Origin: Chiua virens
Taxonomy: Eukaryota > Basidiomycota > Agaricomycetes > Boletales > Boletaceae
Reading direction: 5' to 3'
Length of the DNA: 64,000 nt
Assembly (NCBI GenBank): GCA_019787685.1
Contig: JAHNUO010000006.1
Span: 62,001 to 126,000, forward strand
Below the pieces are notes generated by a model. That model was not told the DNA's origin, ran no database searches, and saw only the letters and a program-made list of their open reading frames with translations. Below, in pieces: positions 1 to 12,252 of this stretch; the stretch's first letter is position 1; every line of letters begins with the position of its first letter. The translations under genes were made by a program, and so were the position numbers.

Positions 1-17
1 ACATGAAACATGAGCGT

Positions 18-1734
18 TCACAAGCGTTTCGAAAATCCATCTTGCTGGTTATCGTGGGTATTGTGCCAACTTCCCTCAGCATCCCTCTTACGCACTGTGA
101 AGCACCCAATGCCAAGGTATTCCGTGATGTCCCGAATTACAAGGATACAGAACCTGGCATATATCAGGAATGAGACCGCAAGCGTCAGGTAAACAAATAT
201 CGCGGTGCGTTTCGGTGTTGATTGGATGATAGATGTCCTAGAGGGATGTGAACAAAATACAACACCGATGTTAGATAAAACATACCTATGAAGCAGATTA
301 GGGAGATGGGCGTCGAAGACACCGATAGCATTCCATATCCACATCAAGTTCCACCATGGGAAAGGTGTATTAGTAACATGACTTAATATCATCTCCCCAA
401 CGTGATGCGCGAATTGCAAACCCCAAGCACACATGAATGGGAGGAAAAGAGGTGATTGTAGGATAGTGAAGTTGTGGAATGACGGGTGAAGGAGCCATAA
501 AACCAGAAGTGATACCGACACGATGAAGGGAAGAAGGGAAATCAGGGGCTTAAGGATAGATTTTCCAGTACTTCGCATCGCCTTCCATACATTCCAGTAG
601 CTTCCAGCAGCATCAGTAAGGTTCATTAGACTCAATAGGCATGATAATACCTGGAAACAATATTAAAAGCCAGGCCGAAGGCAGCAAATACCATGAAGGC
701 TTCGTTGAGACCGATATCAGGGACAACTTCGACAATTCGTGGTATAGCGTCAAGCCGAGTGAAAGTGAGGAGACGTTGGTCCCAAAATGAGGGTCCTACA
801 AGGCTTAGTCCGGATAATTGAACTAAAAACAAACACTCACCGAAGAGTCCAGAAATGATGAAGATGAATATAATCATAAGAATACCTTCAACGGGTCCGG
901 AAAATGGTCCAAGATACAGTATCCCGGTATGCCATTCTTCCCACGTCGTCAGGTAAAAGTTGGCAAGGGTGGCAATCTGCGACGCAACAGTCCACCAAGA
1001 ACGACCTAGATTAAGAGCCCTGCCAGCCAATATAACTTCTAGCTATAATAAGACATGAAAATCATTGTCTCAAGTTCAAAAAGACCGCTTTACCGTTGTG
1101 TTGAGAGCATCACAACCTAGCAATCGGTATTGAGCTGCGGCGGTGCTGGATGGACGTTGTTACATACATACCATGATCGAATAATTCACCAAGCGGACTA
1201 GCCATACCAGTCCGGCGGGCTTGTTTACTGTGAGACCCTGGATGAGCAGAAGGTATTTTCATGACTGACATGGTATCCCTCACCCATCTACAGAATCAAA
1301 CGTCTGGTACATGAAAAGACCAAGGGCCCACCTACGTATTATATGAGCACAGCACCAGGCAATAACATGTCAAAACGCGCACGTGAGATATACCCATTGA
1401 GGAGGACCAAATGGACCATCCTTGTCGGTGAGGTACAATGAATCATAAATCAGAAGCGTAAGGAGATTGAATACGACGATTGCTAGCCCTAGGAGGGTTA
1501 TCTGCACCCGGTGTCAATTCCATCGGTGCAGGATAATTCGAGCTGAAAGCATACTGTATTTGGTGCAACTGTCCGCGGCCAAAGAGTGATGAACCAATTC
1601 CAGTAGGGTGCAAGGACGTATCGTGATACAAGAGACCTGAGCGAGTAGTCACTCAGTGAGTTTGTATATTGCGCGGATTTGAGTAAACCATAACATACTT
1701 GTCCACAGCCTTGTAAGAGTATTTTTTGGTACAC
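18..1734 (-). CDS. CDP-alcohol phosphotransferase, CPT1/EPT1 type (5' end unresolved)
   Basis: Transfers phosphocholine or phosphoethanolamine from the CDP-alcohol to diacylglycerol, the last step of the Kennedy pathway, in ER/Golgi membranes. Spliced minus-strand exons give the N-terminal signature VSRYVLAPYWNW...PRTVAPNT (about 1560-1650). They also give the complete catalytic motif D-x2-DG-x2-AR-x8-G-x3-D-x3-D, split over three exons (about 1313, 1230-1175 and 1112). Next comes the family segment TTWEEWHTGILYLGPFSGPVEG (about 890-950), then several membrane helices to the stop at 18. The substrate (choline or ethanolamine) cannot be told from this. Oddity: the first exon cannot be joined cleanly. 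GVPKNTL and YKAVDKS, both normal N-terminal pieces, overlap in different frames at 1690-1735 and no in-frame ATG is visible. The divergent F-box gene starts only about 90 bp away. The 5' end may be damaged. Confidence 0.82.
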
Positions 1735-1820
1735 CTAATTTAAATATCTCTGCTGTCACGTGATCTGTGCGAATAAGCGTCATTGAGTCAGCTTGGACTA
1801 AGATTTGGTCTTCGTTCACC

Positions 1821-3657
1821 ATGTTGCACAAATTGCCAGCAGAAATCGCGTTGCATACGATATCGTACCTTCCTCTACATTCTCTGTATTCTACCACTCT
1901 GGTATCGCGCGACTGGAATACCTTGATTACGACCAACGAACCCACTGTGTACAGAAATGCCGCAATTGTCCACCGTTTCATCGACGAGGACCAGCTTCAT
2001 GCAGGTTTCATTCCGATTGACTGGAAGACATACTGTCTGCTCGCTTTTGCCGTCGGGCATTGACTTCCGCTAATCGACTCATCTCCAGGCCGGAGACAAT
2101 TGGGAATCGAAAGGGGCTGGTATGGCAAAGCGCCTTCTGTCATCCGTGAATTGTCGGAGGCGGGGTCCGTCGTGCATCGCATAAAAGTTGATTACGAACT
2201 GGGTTTCGTCATTGCAACCTCCCAAGCAGGCGGTCTTACCGTGTGCGACGTCAAAAATAATCGCGTCTTGTGGGCACTTCCCTCGGTCAGGACCAGTATC
2301 CTGTGTTCTCTTCCCCCGGGTCTCATACAATTCACCTTCAGAATCACGCCGTCCGCTATGCACATTGTGAATACGACCGGGGTTACATCGTTTTCAATCG
2401 GCTGGACAACTGCAAGGAAGTCTGGCGATTGACCATTCACGCAAATGGTAATCAACAACCAGAAACATCACTTCCAGACAGACAAATGCTTGAAGTATCT
2501 GTGCAGTCTGCGGAAAAGTTTCGTTCGGATGAGACTCATCGAGGTCATTTTAAAGCCTGGGCACTTCTCCAGATGCCCGAGAACGCTCGTGCATTCCGTT
2601 TTTCATACCCAACCCTGCTGGCCGCAGCAAAGAACAACGCGTATCTATGGGATATTCCGAGGTCACAAATGATTTCAGTCATCCGAGATATTCAGCGACC
2701 GCACCACGGCGTCCAGTTGGGCTCCATCAATTATGTTGAAGTTAACGACTTGTATGTGTTCATCTGCGGTGGGACTGGACTGCGAATCTTCGCTAGGGAA
2801 GGTGGAGCGTTGCTATACCAGCTTTTTCCTGTGGAACTATCCAGTGCAGCGTGGGATGTACTACCACATTCTACTGGACTAACATCAACCATTGTCCGCC
2901 CCCAACTACTTTTGCATAACCATGATTCCTCTAGCTCATTACACGGTGGACACTTTATGGCATGTATGCCCTTGTTCTTTTGAGTTGTAAGGTCTGGGAT
3001 TGCCAACGATGCTTTTTTTCTAGGTCATGTATCAGCAGCAGGGAGTGATCTTGCAGTCCTCACTTCAAGCGGCAGACTAGTCATGCTCCCTGATTTCCAG
3101 CGCCTATTCGCAGCATCCAATCCTACCCATCACAGGGACCTCGTCTTCACGCTTAATTTTGCTCCATTTTCAGGCGATGCAAATGTCTCGTACTACTTGG
3201 CGGTGGGCGGCCAAAACGGAAAGTTTGCCCTTGCTACAGTACGTGTGTAGATCAACGCTTGCGCTGACAACACCTGACTAATGTCCCGTTCTAGCGCAAA
3301 GGTATATATGTCATCTCCCCCGACTTCCACTTCCAGCGCTTGACTGCCGGCCGACCGCCCGAACCGGGCGTGTCCGTCTGCCGACTATCCAAGGTTGACG
3401 ACGAGCGCTCTCTTTCTTCCATGTCCTGTCTGCAGATCACGCACGATGCAATCTACTTTACCTACCCGCCATCACGCGCAAACAGCGCGCTGATCGCGGG
3501 TCACCATGCACATGCTATCGAGGGTCACGATGCACCTGGTTTCGGGATATTTCCGTTCATAGGTGATGTGGATGATGACGAGGATGGTTTTGTGGATGGC
3601 TGGGACGACTCGGAATCTGAAGAAGAGGATCTTATGGTGGAGGATGATGGTCAGTGA
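1821..3657 (+). CDS. F-box protein with C-terminal propeller-like region
   Basis: The start ATG at 1821 opens directly into an F-box (LPAEIALHTISYLPLHSLYS, then VSRDWNTLI), so the protein is a likely substrate receptor of an SCF ubiquitin ligase. Four or more exons follow. Residues after the F-box carry VHRIKVDYELGFVIAT...GGLTVCDVKNNRVLWALP, then YDRGYIVFNRLDNCKEVW, which look like blades of a degenerate beta-propeller. The exon ending near 2965 joins the one starting at 3025 in frame (FMAC-HVSAAG) through a GTATGC...CTAG intron. The C-terminus is very acidic (DDDEDGFVDGWDDSESEEED). Known as a conserved agaricomycete F-box family; the target is unknown. It is transcribed divergently from the phosphotransferase gene. 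Confidence 0.8.
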
Positions 3658-3939
3658 CATTTTCGTCCTTCATCGCTGTGCTTACGTGGCCCCTAGATCC
3701 TGTACATGCTCTTGTCAATCACTGGTTGTTACACGCAACTGCCAGTGCCAACACGGTTTACAGTGTGAGCTTCTAGCTACGTCTAAATTAGGTTGGCTTC
3801 GTCACGGTCTGAGATACTGTTACATGTGTAGCATCCATTAGCGTTACGAATCTGATCCATACTCCTACAATAAGCCTTGCTCCCGATAGCTCTAAGCATA
3901 ATACAGAAATGCAGTCTCAATCTCGAAGTGAAACCAATT

Positions 3940-5319
3940 TTATTCTGCCTCGACCGCAGAATCGGATGGCAGTTCTTCGGAATGTTTGAAATAGCCTGCA
4001 AACGCATCACGTGCATCGTGAAGCAACTCCTCCAAGAGGTTTTGATCCGACTCGGAAAGATTATCCTCCTGGTCGACCGTCAAGTAGGGTAGGGATTTTG
4101 TCTGGGGGTCGATGTTCAGCAGCTGCTTGGTCACCTTGGCCCTCCACCGCTTCCATACCCGCGTGTCGTTTGAGACACACGAGTGGAGAATCCCCTCAAT
4201 AGTCTCCTCCCGGTCTTCTTCATAAATCGACACTTGGGCATTATGGAACAACAACAAACAAGCAAATGTCGTCATTGCCGTCCGCGTACCAACGCGGAAC
4301 CGCTGCATCTTCGGGTTCCCGAGTTTCTCGAAGAGCAAATCCATCTGTATCTTCTCCTTCTCCAACGAAGATAGATATGAGTTATACCCCCAAGATACGC
4401 CAAGCGAGATGAGGAACATAGTCTGACCAAAGAGAGTTCCTTGGGGGATCACGAGAAGCTGGAGGAGGAATTGGAGGAGGAGGAGAAGAGAACATACGCC
4501 GATGGCGTGGTAATGGTTCGAGGGGCCTTTCTCTACGTCTCCGCCTTTCTGATTCGTCCTGAGATCAAAACGGCCCTTTGTGATGGCGTTCACATCTCGT
4601 TCTTTCCCTTTGATCACCACTACCCCGTCCGATCCCAGCAATATACCATGCCCCGGAGGAGAACCTTGGGCTGGATTAACCACAGACTTAAGGACAGGCA
4701 ATCCTTCGCCGATGAAACAGCTAGCCAAGCCACTAGAAATGATGCCGAACAGGATCATGGAGAAGCTGATCCAGTCCTCGACCATCCCACACATGATGCA
4801 GGTGAAGATGCTGACAGAGATTGGAATGAGCCCGTAAAGAGCACCTTCGAGGGGCATGCGTTTGACAGGTTTTTGATAGTCAACACTACTCATGGGAAGG
4901 TAGGCAACGTCGACAGATCGTGTCGTCCTCCAGGCCTGTATCACTTTTTTGTCTTCTATCTCCTTGACCCGTTTCATCGTCAGGTACGCCAGGTGCCCTG
5001 TGCGCATTGTCGTCCCAGACAACGGCGCAATGTATTCGGGTCCTTTCTTGCCATCCAGCTCGAACGAAACGGCTGGCGAGTCGTTCGAGCCGGGAAACAA
5101 CCCGTCCCAGAAACGCGAATTGGCCATCCTACCAAACCGTTTCGCGATAGTGTAACTGCCTGGGGAATTGAACCATCCCAGCCATCGTCTCCCTTCGTAA
5201 AGGTGGACAGTAGCCATCGCCGAGATGGCTTCTTCACCACCAAAAAAGCCCGCTACGCCAGCGGAATTGAGCGAGAACTTTGCAGCCGCGAGAGGTAAAT
5301 CGAGGGGAGGGGGAAGCAT
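3940..5319 (-). CDS. Uncharacterised multi-pass membrane protein, single exon
   Basis: A 459-residue uninterrupted reading frame, unusual among the intron-rich neighbours. It has two hydrophobic stretches around residues 165-200 (GLIPISVSIFTCIMCGMVEDW, then FSMILFGIISSGLASCFIGEG). Two more lie around residues 275-315, including a leucine-rich LLLLLQFLLQLLVIP segment. A possible further helix lies near 360. The N-terminal third carries WLGWFNSPGSYTIAKRFGRM and a long soluble segment, and the C-terminal tail is acidic. I do not recognise a named domain; similar single-exon membrane proteins occur in agaricomycetes. It is convergent with the F-box gene, whose stop is 280 bp away. Confidence 0.7.
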   Translation of the reverse strand: MLPPPLDLPLAAAKFSLNSAGVAGFFGGEEAISAMATVHLYEGRRWLGWFNSPGSYTIAKRFGRMANSRFWDGLFPGSNDSPAVSFELDGKKGPEYIAPLSGTTMRTGHLAYLTMKRVKEIEDKKVIQAWRTTRSVDVAYLPMSSVDYQKPVKRMPLEGALYGLIPISVSIFTCIMCGMVEDWISFSMILFGIISSGLASCFIGEGLPVLKSVVNPAQGSPPGHGILLGSDGVVVIKGKERDVNAITKGRFDLRTNQKGGDVEKGPSNHYHAIGVCSLLLLLQFLLQLLVIPQGTLFGQTMFLISLGVSWGYNSYLSSLEKEKIQMDLLFEKLGNPKMQRFRVGTRTAMTTFACLLLFHNAQVSIYEEDREETIEGILHSCVSNDTRVWKRWRAKVTKQLLNIDPQTKSLPYLTVDQEDNLSESDQNLLEELLHDARDAFAGYFKHSEELPSDSAVEAE

Positions 5320-6483
5320 TCCGAGTCTTTAGGCGTAATTGATGAGTTGTTGCCTCTGCGGATCCGGCCATCTAAATACCCAGGCCCGAAGGGAATTTTT
5401 CCAAGAATAAGTCGCGGGGTATTTGAGATCCTTACGAGACTCATTTGAAAATTTGTGTACTGTCTTCCATTAGGAAAGCTCGTCGAAAGGCGCCTCGACC
5501 TGACGTGTGGCACAAGCCGCTATGCTCGTGGAAAAGTGACTCGGAACTATACGAAGAACAGTGATGTGTAAGGTGTATCCAACATCGATAATTGTTGAAA
5601 AAAAGACCTTCGCTCATTGGACCGGTATGTGAGAAGCAAAACTGCTGCTCGAGCAAAGTTGTTATTAAAAAACAGCGCCTAGCTCTTGTTCGTCGAGTTC
5701 TAGTGAGAAACTTGATGACCACGTTAGCGCACCGCCTCAGGAGTTTACGGAACTGCTTACATTGGCGTAGGGAAACCGTGCCATGCTGTGTCGATACTCT
5801 GGCTGTGTCATAGGAACCTGAACCCAGGTCTCCTTTTTTGTATTGGAACGCCCATGCCATCCTGTGAGCGCCGGCTGCGCAGAACAACTTGTAAATTGTA
5901 TTCTTTGAACGCCCAATTTCCCGGAGTCGGTCGAGCGATATCATGATGGTCCATCTCCGATAAGAATCATTGTCGGTTCTGCGTCTATTGGCGACGATTT
6001 TTAGATCTCCCGCTGGGCTGTCAGCGCTTCAGCCAGTACCAGCGCAGTGGCGCGATGATTATGATACAGCCTGCATATTATAATTTAGCCGACCAGATAA
6101 GGGTTCGTTCATACCATTTGCGTGACAGTGCGTGAGTTGCAGGAGATCGTCCTGATCGCCACCGGGCACGGATCATCATGATTCTGATGCCAAAGTGGTG
6201 GTTGCAACCGCAAATCAAAGTCGTCCCTGCATCTTTCACGGTTCACTTGTGGAGTTCTGAGATTTCGCGCTGACTCGGGCCGCGGTTGGACGCATCACAA
6301 GATTCACAACTAGCGCTTTGAGCTGGCAGCCTGATGAAATACCCCTATTTCTGATCGATCGAGTTTATGCCAAACTACTGGAACGCCACCTGATCATCGT
6401 ACTGCATATCATACAACCATACGAAGCAATTACATAAATTTATCAGTACAACCTAAACCTACACCGTTTGCAAGAAATCGTAT
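5320..6483. other. Intergenic, no supported gene
   Basis: About 1.16 kb between two minus-strand genes. It probably holds the promoter of the membrane protein (5320 upward) and the 3' flank of the Zn2Cys6 gene. Open frames here (for example 5441-5944 minus) have no recognisable domain and no splice continuation. Confidence 0.5.
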
Positions 6484-9400
6484 TCAGAACCCAAGCTGCT
6501 CCATGAAGCTCTGCCAAGCAGGATCCAACACGGTATCAGGCGCATGCATCTCTCCCACAGCGTGAAATGGCTGTGGTTGCGCCGCATGGAAGGGATTCAA
6601 GGCTTGTTGTGCCTTCTCCGCCTCGAGACAGAACTGGCTCAACTGCGTGTCTATTAACGATGGCGAGAATCGTTCGGGAGGAGCATAAGCGGGTCCATCA
6701 GTAGCAGTGGACGGCGCCTGAAATCCGTCGAAGCTCTGCATATCTTGCATGATCCTCGGATGAACGCTCGATGACCATAGATCCAACGAGGAATTGGAGA
6801 CGCATGAGGGATTCGTGAGGTTGCCTGAACACGAGTACGGTGTAGTCGGGTCGGGCGAAGACGCTGTGGAGGGGATGCTTGTGGGTGAAGGTGCGTTGTT
6901 GGTGGTCTTCGAAATAAGGCTTGTCGAACCACCTCCAACTCTATCAAGCTCTGCTCGAGACAGGATACACTCCGAACGGGGATGGTAAACGTTTTCATGA
7001 CTCTTGCGCCATACTTTCTCGAGATGCTCCTAGACGAGGCGTCAACTCCGAAATCTACGGAGAGGAACGAAAAAGCATACTAAAATGGTAGTGGCAATTC
7101 TGGTATTTGGCGCCGCCTTCTTGAACACCTCATACACCACGTCAATCTCGTGTAAAGATGACGCGGCCATGTTTGAGCTGGGTGCACGAGTTACAATCAT
7201 GCACATAACGATCTACGAAAATTGCAATCAGGCAATCCGAGTCACGGGTTTCGAATAACGCACTGCAGCTGAAAATGCTTGAGACCAGAAGATCGGTATT
7301 CTCGCTGCGACTTCTGGAATACACTCCACGGCAGTAGAATGGGTGACGATCAGTCGCCACGCAGAGCGATACATAGCCATGACAGAGGGACCATATCTGT
7401 GCTTCAAGAGGTCGGTGGGAGAGTCTTGCAATGCTTGTGAGAAATAACGCCTATGGATGTTGAGTAGTACTGGGAGGTACCATGAGCTTGACACCTGGTA
7501 GATCACGTAGGACATTACTTGCCAGACTCTTTCATTGTGAGAACGAGAAGCCGCTGCAAGATGAGTTGAGGTCCACCTCGTGTGTCGGTTACAGAGTGAA
7601 GCTGCAGATGCGACGGAATCGGAAAATCGCGAATTCTCCGATCGAGTTCTAAAATTGTGTTGTATGTGGGGATCTTTGCGCCAAATGCAGCGACCAATAC
7701 TTCGTGCAATAGTTTGGAAAATCTCCAGGACCAAGAGCGCCCTATCATGATCAGTTAACATCAACCAACTACTAATGGCCAAGTCATCCTTACAACTCAT
7801 TTCTAACTCTCCCTTGTCGTTCTTCACCAAGAACTCATCGTCAGGATATGGCGCATCTATCCAATCCAACGAGACATTAGGGGGTCGTCCGGCAAAAAAG
7901 CTCTAGCCGCGTACAAGGATCAGTCAGATATTTCCATAGGGTTGTACACTCACGAGCACTGTGTCCAGGAAGAACATTTGCCAGAAGAGAGTACTCCGTT
8001 TCTGAACAACACTTCTTTCAAGCTGAAAGCGTGCACTATGAAGGTCTTTCTGTGTGTTTGGAAGCATGACTAGGGCAAACTGCAAGGAAACATACGAAGT
8101 CCCATCTGCGCAGGGGTGAGCATAAATTTGAATTTGGTCCAAAAGGCACTCACTCGGTATGCTATCTTGACGTTTAAGCCTGCAAAGATATACGTCCGAC
8201 TGGGGTCCATTTCCAAGTCACTTAAATCGAGCCATTGTAGAGTATTTTGCTGTCTCAGTTGTGTTACGGCCATATAACCCTGAAATATGCACTTGAAAGA
8301 TGAGCGTACCATTGTGAGGGCCGTCTGCAGTGTGGCGGTTGCGCAGGGGGAGCTAAACTCCAGCGATACGCGGGATAATATATAGTACTCGTAAGCTTCT
8401 ATACTGTAAGCGGGCCGACTCAAGTCGAACAGTGACGCAAGAGCAAAAATACTAAAAACAAGCGATAGGGCATGAGGACCCGGTATGGACTCGTAAGAGC
8501 TACGGAAAGAAATAAGTTCTCGAACCGAGATGTGAATGGCCTACTCACTCCGCGCGGTAGACGCTCCCAACTATCTCGTCAACTAATTCGTGATACGAGA
8601 GCGGGTTCCACCTGGCGAGCTTGTCAGCTCTTTTTGCTCGGGGAAAAACACGAATACAAACAATGTTTTACCCCAATCCAAGTATATCTCACACAGCCGG
8701 AGGGCTTCCGATAGCGGGGGAAGGTGACGCATCACGAGTTCCCGCAACTCGTTATCAACTGGGCAGAAGTCATGGTCGAGTATCGAAGCGTTAATCACAC
8801 GTGCTGGTAGACGTGACTTCTGGATCAGCGTCGCCCACGTTGGCGTCCTTTTGAGGGGACGCTAAAACACAACATTCGGATTAGCTACCACGGGCAGACA
8901 GGAGAATGAAATCACCCCAAGAAGGTACTGGAAGCGTGCAGGAGATGAGATGAGAATTCGACACCTTGCGGTAAATTGTAGTGCATACATACTTCGGCTC
9001 TGGCTGTACTACTCATGAAGTTAGTTTCTCCGCGGGTACCGATAGTGAGTGTTCCTGATGACTGTGTCACAATACAGCACCCGTGAAACGCTAGGATGAA
9101 ATACCAAAAGCATCGATGAAAGACTCGGCCTCAGTTCCGGAAGAAGGTCCACCGACGCGAATTGGGTCTGACAAGGACTTCTCCGCGTTGCTTTGCGAAA
9201 CGTCTAACAAAGCATCTGGTTCATCAGATTTGTGCGCCCGCGCATGTCGAAGAGCCTCTTCAAGCTCGCGAATGCGTGCAGACATTAAATCGATCCTGTT
9301 GTGTAATTCTGCGGTATTTGTGAGGACGAGGCTGAGGAGAGTATGTTACATATCATTCGACGATTAAAAATCCAGAACGCGTACCGATTGCCTTTCCCTG

Positions 9401-9757
9401 TGGTCAAAGATCCTTCGAGGAGAATCTGAATCCCGGAAAGAGCTCAGACTGCAAGAATATGTCCTTACCGGTGGGACAAATGCTTCCGCATCCGCGTTTA
9501 GAACAATTCTCGCAAGGAACCTTCAACCAGTCCCATCAGTTTTTCAGTAAGCTAGAACAAAGAAACGGACCCTGCGATCACAACGAAGCTTGAGGCTGTT
9601 ACAAAAGAACAATGTGGGAAACGCACAGTGTCCGAGTCAATATGTTTCAGTTGCAAATAAGGTACACTTGCCGTCGACATTCAGCGCAAGAGGTGGGTAC
9701 TCGACCTGGCTTTTTGCGTTCTTTCTGCACTGGGGGATTCTCTTCCAAACCAGCCAT
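6484..9757 (-). CDS. Zn2Cys6 fungal-specific transcription factor
   Basis: Multi-exon minus-strand gene. The N-terminus (start probably 9757, MAGLEENP...) carries KKPGRVPTSCAECRR, then after an intron LKLRCDR, then V-P-C-E-N-C-S-K-R-G-C-G-S-I-C. Together these give the six cysteines of a binuclear zinc cluster. A short helical, coiled-coil-like segment follows (MSARIRELEEALRHARAH, about 9240-9285). The middle exons (7200-8800) match the fungal_trans regulatory domain in character (WIDAPYPDDEFL, LVLEIFQTIARSIGR). The last exon ends DPAWQSFMEQLGF at 6484, typical of this basidiomycete class. Target genes are unknown. Exon borders between 7100 and 9000 were not all resolved. Confidence 0.75.
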
Positions 9758-12252
9758 AAGGATAAGATTGACACAATGACACTGAGTAAGATAGAAGTGG
9801 GGCACTGCGGCTTTTCGGAACAATCTAAGGTCCAAGATGCGTGTCGCTAGGTGCCGCACTCCGGAGTCCTTATGTCAGCAAGTTGCCGGCAAAGTCCGTG
9901 CAATACCAAGTTACTTCTTAATCTCACTTTTACTAAGTGGTCCCGCCGCTATTGATACGGATTTCATGACCATATCATTCCCTCCCTTCCACAGGCTCAT
10001 CCTCACATTCATGTCAGTCATTTTTGGATATGTGTCATCTCAAGTGTTTCCTTTCAGGATCATGGATATATACCTCAAGCTGTAACTTCGTTGAATATGA
10101 CGTGACTCGGACCAAAGGAATGGGATTAAAGACTGCCAGAGTGAATACTTGGTGGACGAGCTTTTTGGTCCAGTTATCAGGTGTTTCTGGTGAGTGTCTT
10201 TCTGTATCAGGGTCGAGATTATTCTAACATAGCGGGAATAGCGGAAAGGCGACGTCGCTAGAGTCACAGGGGCTGTGAGTGTCATTATTCGTCAGAGAAC
10301 CTCCCCTCCGACAGCGGATGACGATGGTTGGAACGCAGAATACCACGACCACGGAAAGGTCTTCTACCTATTTATGCGCATCACCCTCACGGTCGACATT
10401 GTGATCGGATATGTCGTTCGTCGCCTCGACAGCGCGAGCGGGCAGTCATGTCTTCAATTGTCGCCCAGAGTATCGTGGCGACTTGCTCCACCGCACGAAC
10501 GAGTATACACAACAAATGATACGAACTGGACCCTTCTTTTAACGGAGTTAACAACTGCACTGACCGACAATATCCCTGAATGCCCTAAGTACGCTATGAT
10601 TGCTGCGAAGGCCCGACTTCCACAATGATGAATGCAAGTCAACGCCGCAACATGCTATTCAAGCTTTTGGAAGGTCGCTGTTTGGTTGGGCTTATGATCC
10701 TTCGGTCAGTTCAAAGGGATGCGGAGCTATTATCGTGTACTGAGATAATCTTACCGTTCTATCGAGAAAAAATGTACAAGATGGACTGAGCGTAAGTCCC
10801 CTGGCTGTTCGTACCTCAGAAGTGTCTTGACTTGGTACCCAACCGCAGAGTCATTCTTCATCGATCAAGCAGAAGCTTACCGGTTCGAACGACCTGCTTT
10901 CTCTGCTGGAAGCATGGTAGTGGGGAGATGTGTAACAGGCGCTCCGCCAAGGAAACCTTGAGTGCTCGGACAATGAGTGCTATTAATACCCTCGAAATCT
11001 GACCCGCTCTTTGAGGTTTGCTATTTTGACTCCTCTGACGTCTCAACGAATCTCAATGCGCAGACTCCATGTTGATGGCTCGCATTGCCTGATGGAAGCA
11101 TATCTTGTGCCCGACGGAGAACTACAAGTCACCGACTCTATAAGGCCACTTTGGTGGGTGTCAACTCGCAAATAACTCCTTTCCGAGTTGACCAACCTTG
11201 CGGTCAGCTGGTTCATGGTCATCTATTCATGGTCCAGATGTTGAGTCTATCTCGAGGAGGATTGACATGATCTAGGTTCATTGAACTAAGTAATTTAAGG
11301 ACTAGTCTCAAACTGCCGCTCCATCATTCAGGTTGAAACGTAAATACATTCTCGGAGCCGTGGAAGTTGCCTAGCCGATACCCGGGTACCCCACGTACCG
11401 ACCGAAAGCTCCAGATCCTTGGCACCTCAGATGTTGACGTGGCAGTTTGAGTCAAGCGCTGCAGCTGGGCACAGCAAACGAAAGCTGCTCAGTTTGGGGT
11501 AGAACAGCTATAACTCCGCAAGATCTCGAAATGTCACAGATGATACGCCGGTGATTGACGGTCATGCTATGTACTTACACTTGCTTCGCCCGATCGCTCG
11601 AGCACGTTCTCGTTGAATCCGGGTACGTCAACACCCGACTCCGGCACAATAGAATCCCGGTCGTTGAAGTGTTAACGTCGCACTATCAAAGTCTAGAAGC
11701 AGCGAAGTATCAATATGTAAGTCACGCTGCTCCGAGAGAGTGGTCAGATTCTAGTTACGCCGTCAGAATACGGTACAGCCTGAACGTTGAACGTTGCCGT
11801 TGAAGCTTCTGGTAAGACATATGCCAGTGTGGTAAGTGCGCCAGCTGGCACTGAGGCGGCTAGCACATAAACAGCATGATGACTCAGCTGACATTGGCCA
11901 ATTCACAACTGGCAGGCTGAGAATCAAGTTGAGCCTAACGATGATTTGAGTCCAGTAAGGTCTAAGAGTTAGTAACATCGAGTGTGATTTTGGCTGAAAG
12001 GTAGTTTTCTATGTTATTCCTTCTGGCCGATAAGGTCGGTTATCAACTTGCCTGTGGTCCGCCGTGACACCTGAGCGCTAATTTATTTGTGGAGCATGGG
12101 AAAGGTCTAGCCGAGTCTAATTACACCCGCTATTCGGGTCCAACGAACAGGGCCGTCAGTTCCTTTTACGCTTTCCATTCTTTCCACGAATATTAAAAGG
12201 CAGGGAGAAATGAGGCATCTAGCTGGTAGCATTCCTATCATCTACTTGTACT
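9758..12252. other. 2.5 kb without a recognisable gene
   Basis: Short open frames occur (10275-10628 plus is the longest, 117 codons), but I could not link them into a family I know. A hydrophobic stretch around 9960-10085 and a frame at 11085-11270 may be relics of a decayed gene. The segment ends with the promoter of the DUF2235 gene; CT-rich and TTAAAAGG-type sequences lie near 12190. Confidence 0.4.

Noticed and set aside
5441..5944. Minus-strand open frame of 167 codons
   Set aside because: No domain, mixed composition and no splice neighbours; likely chance.
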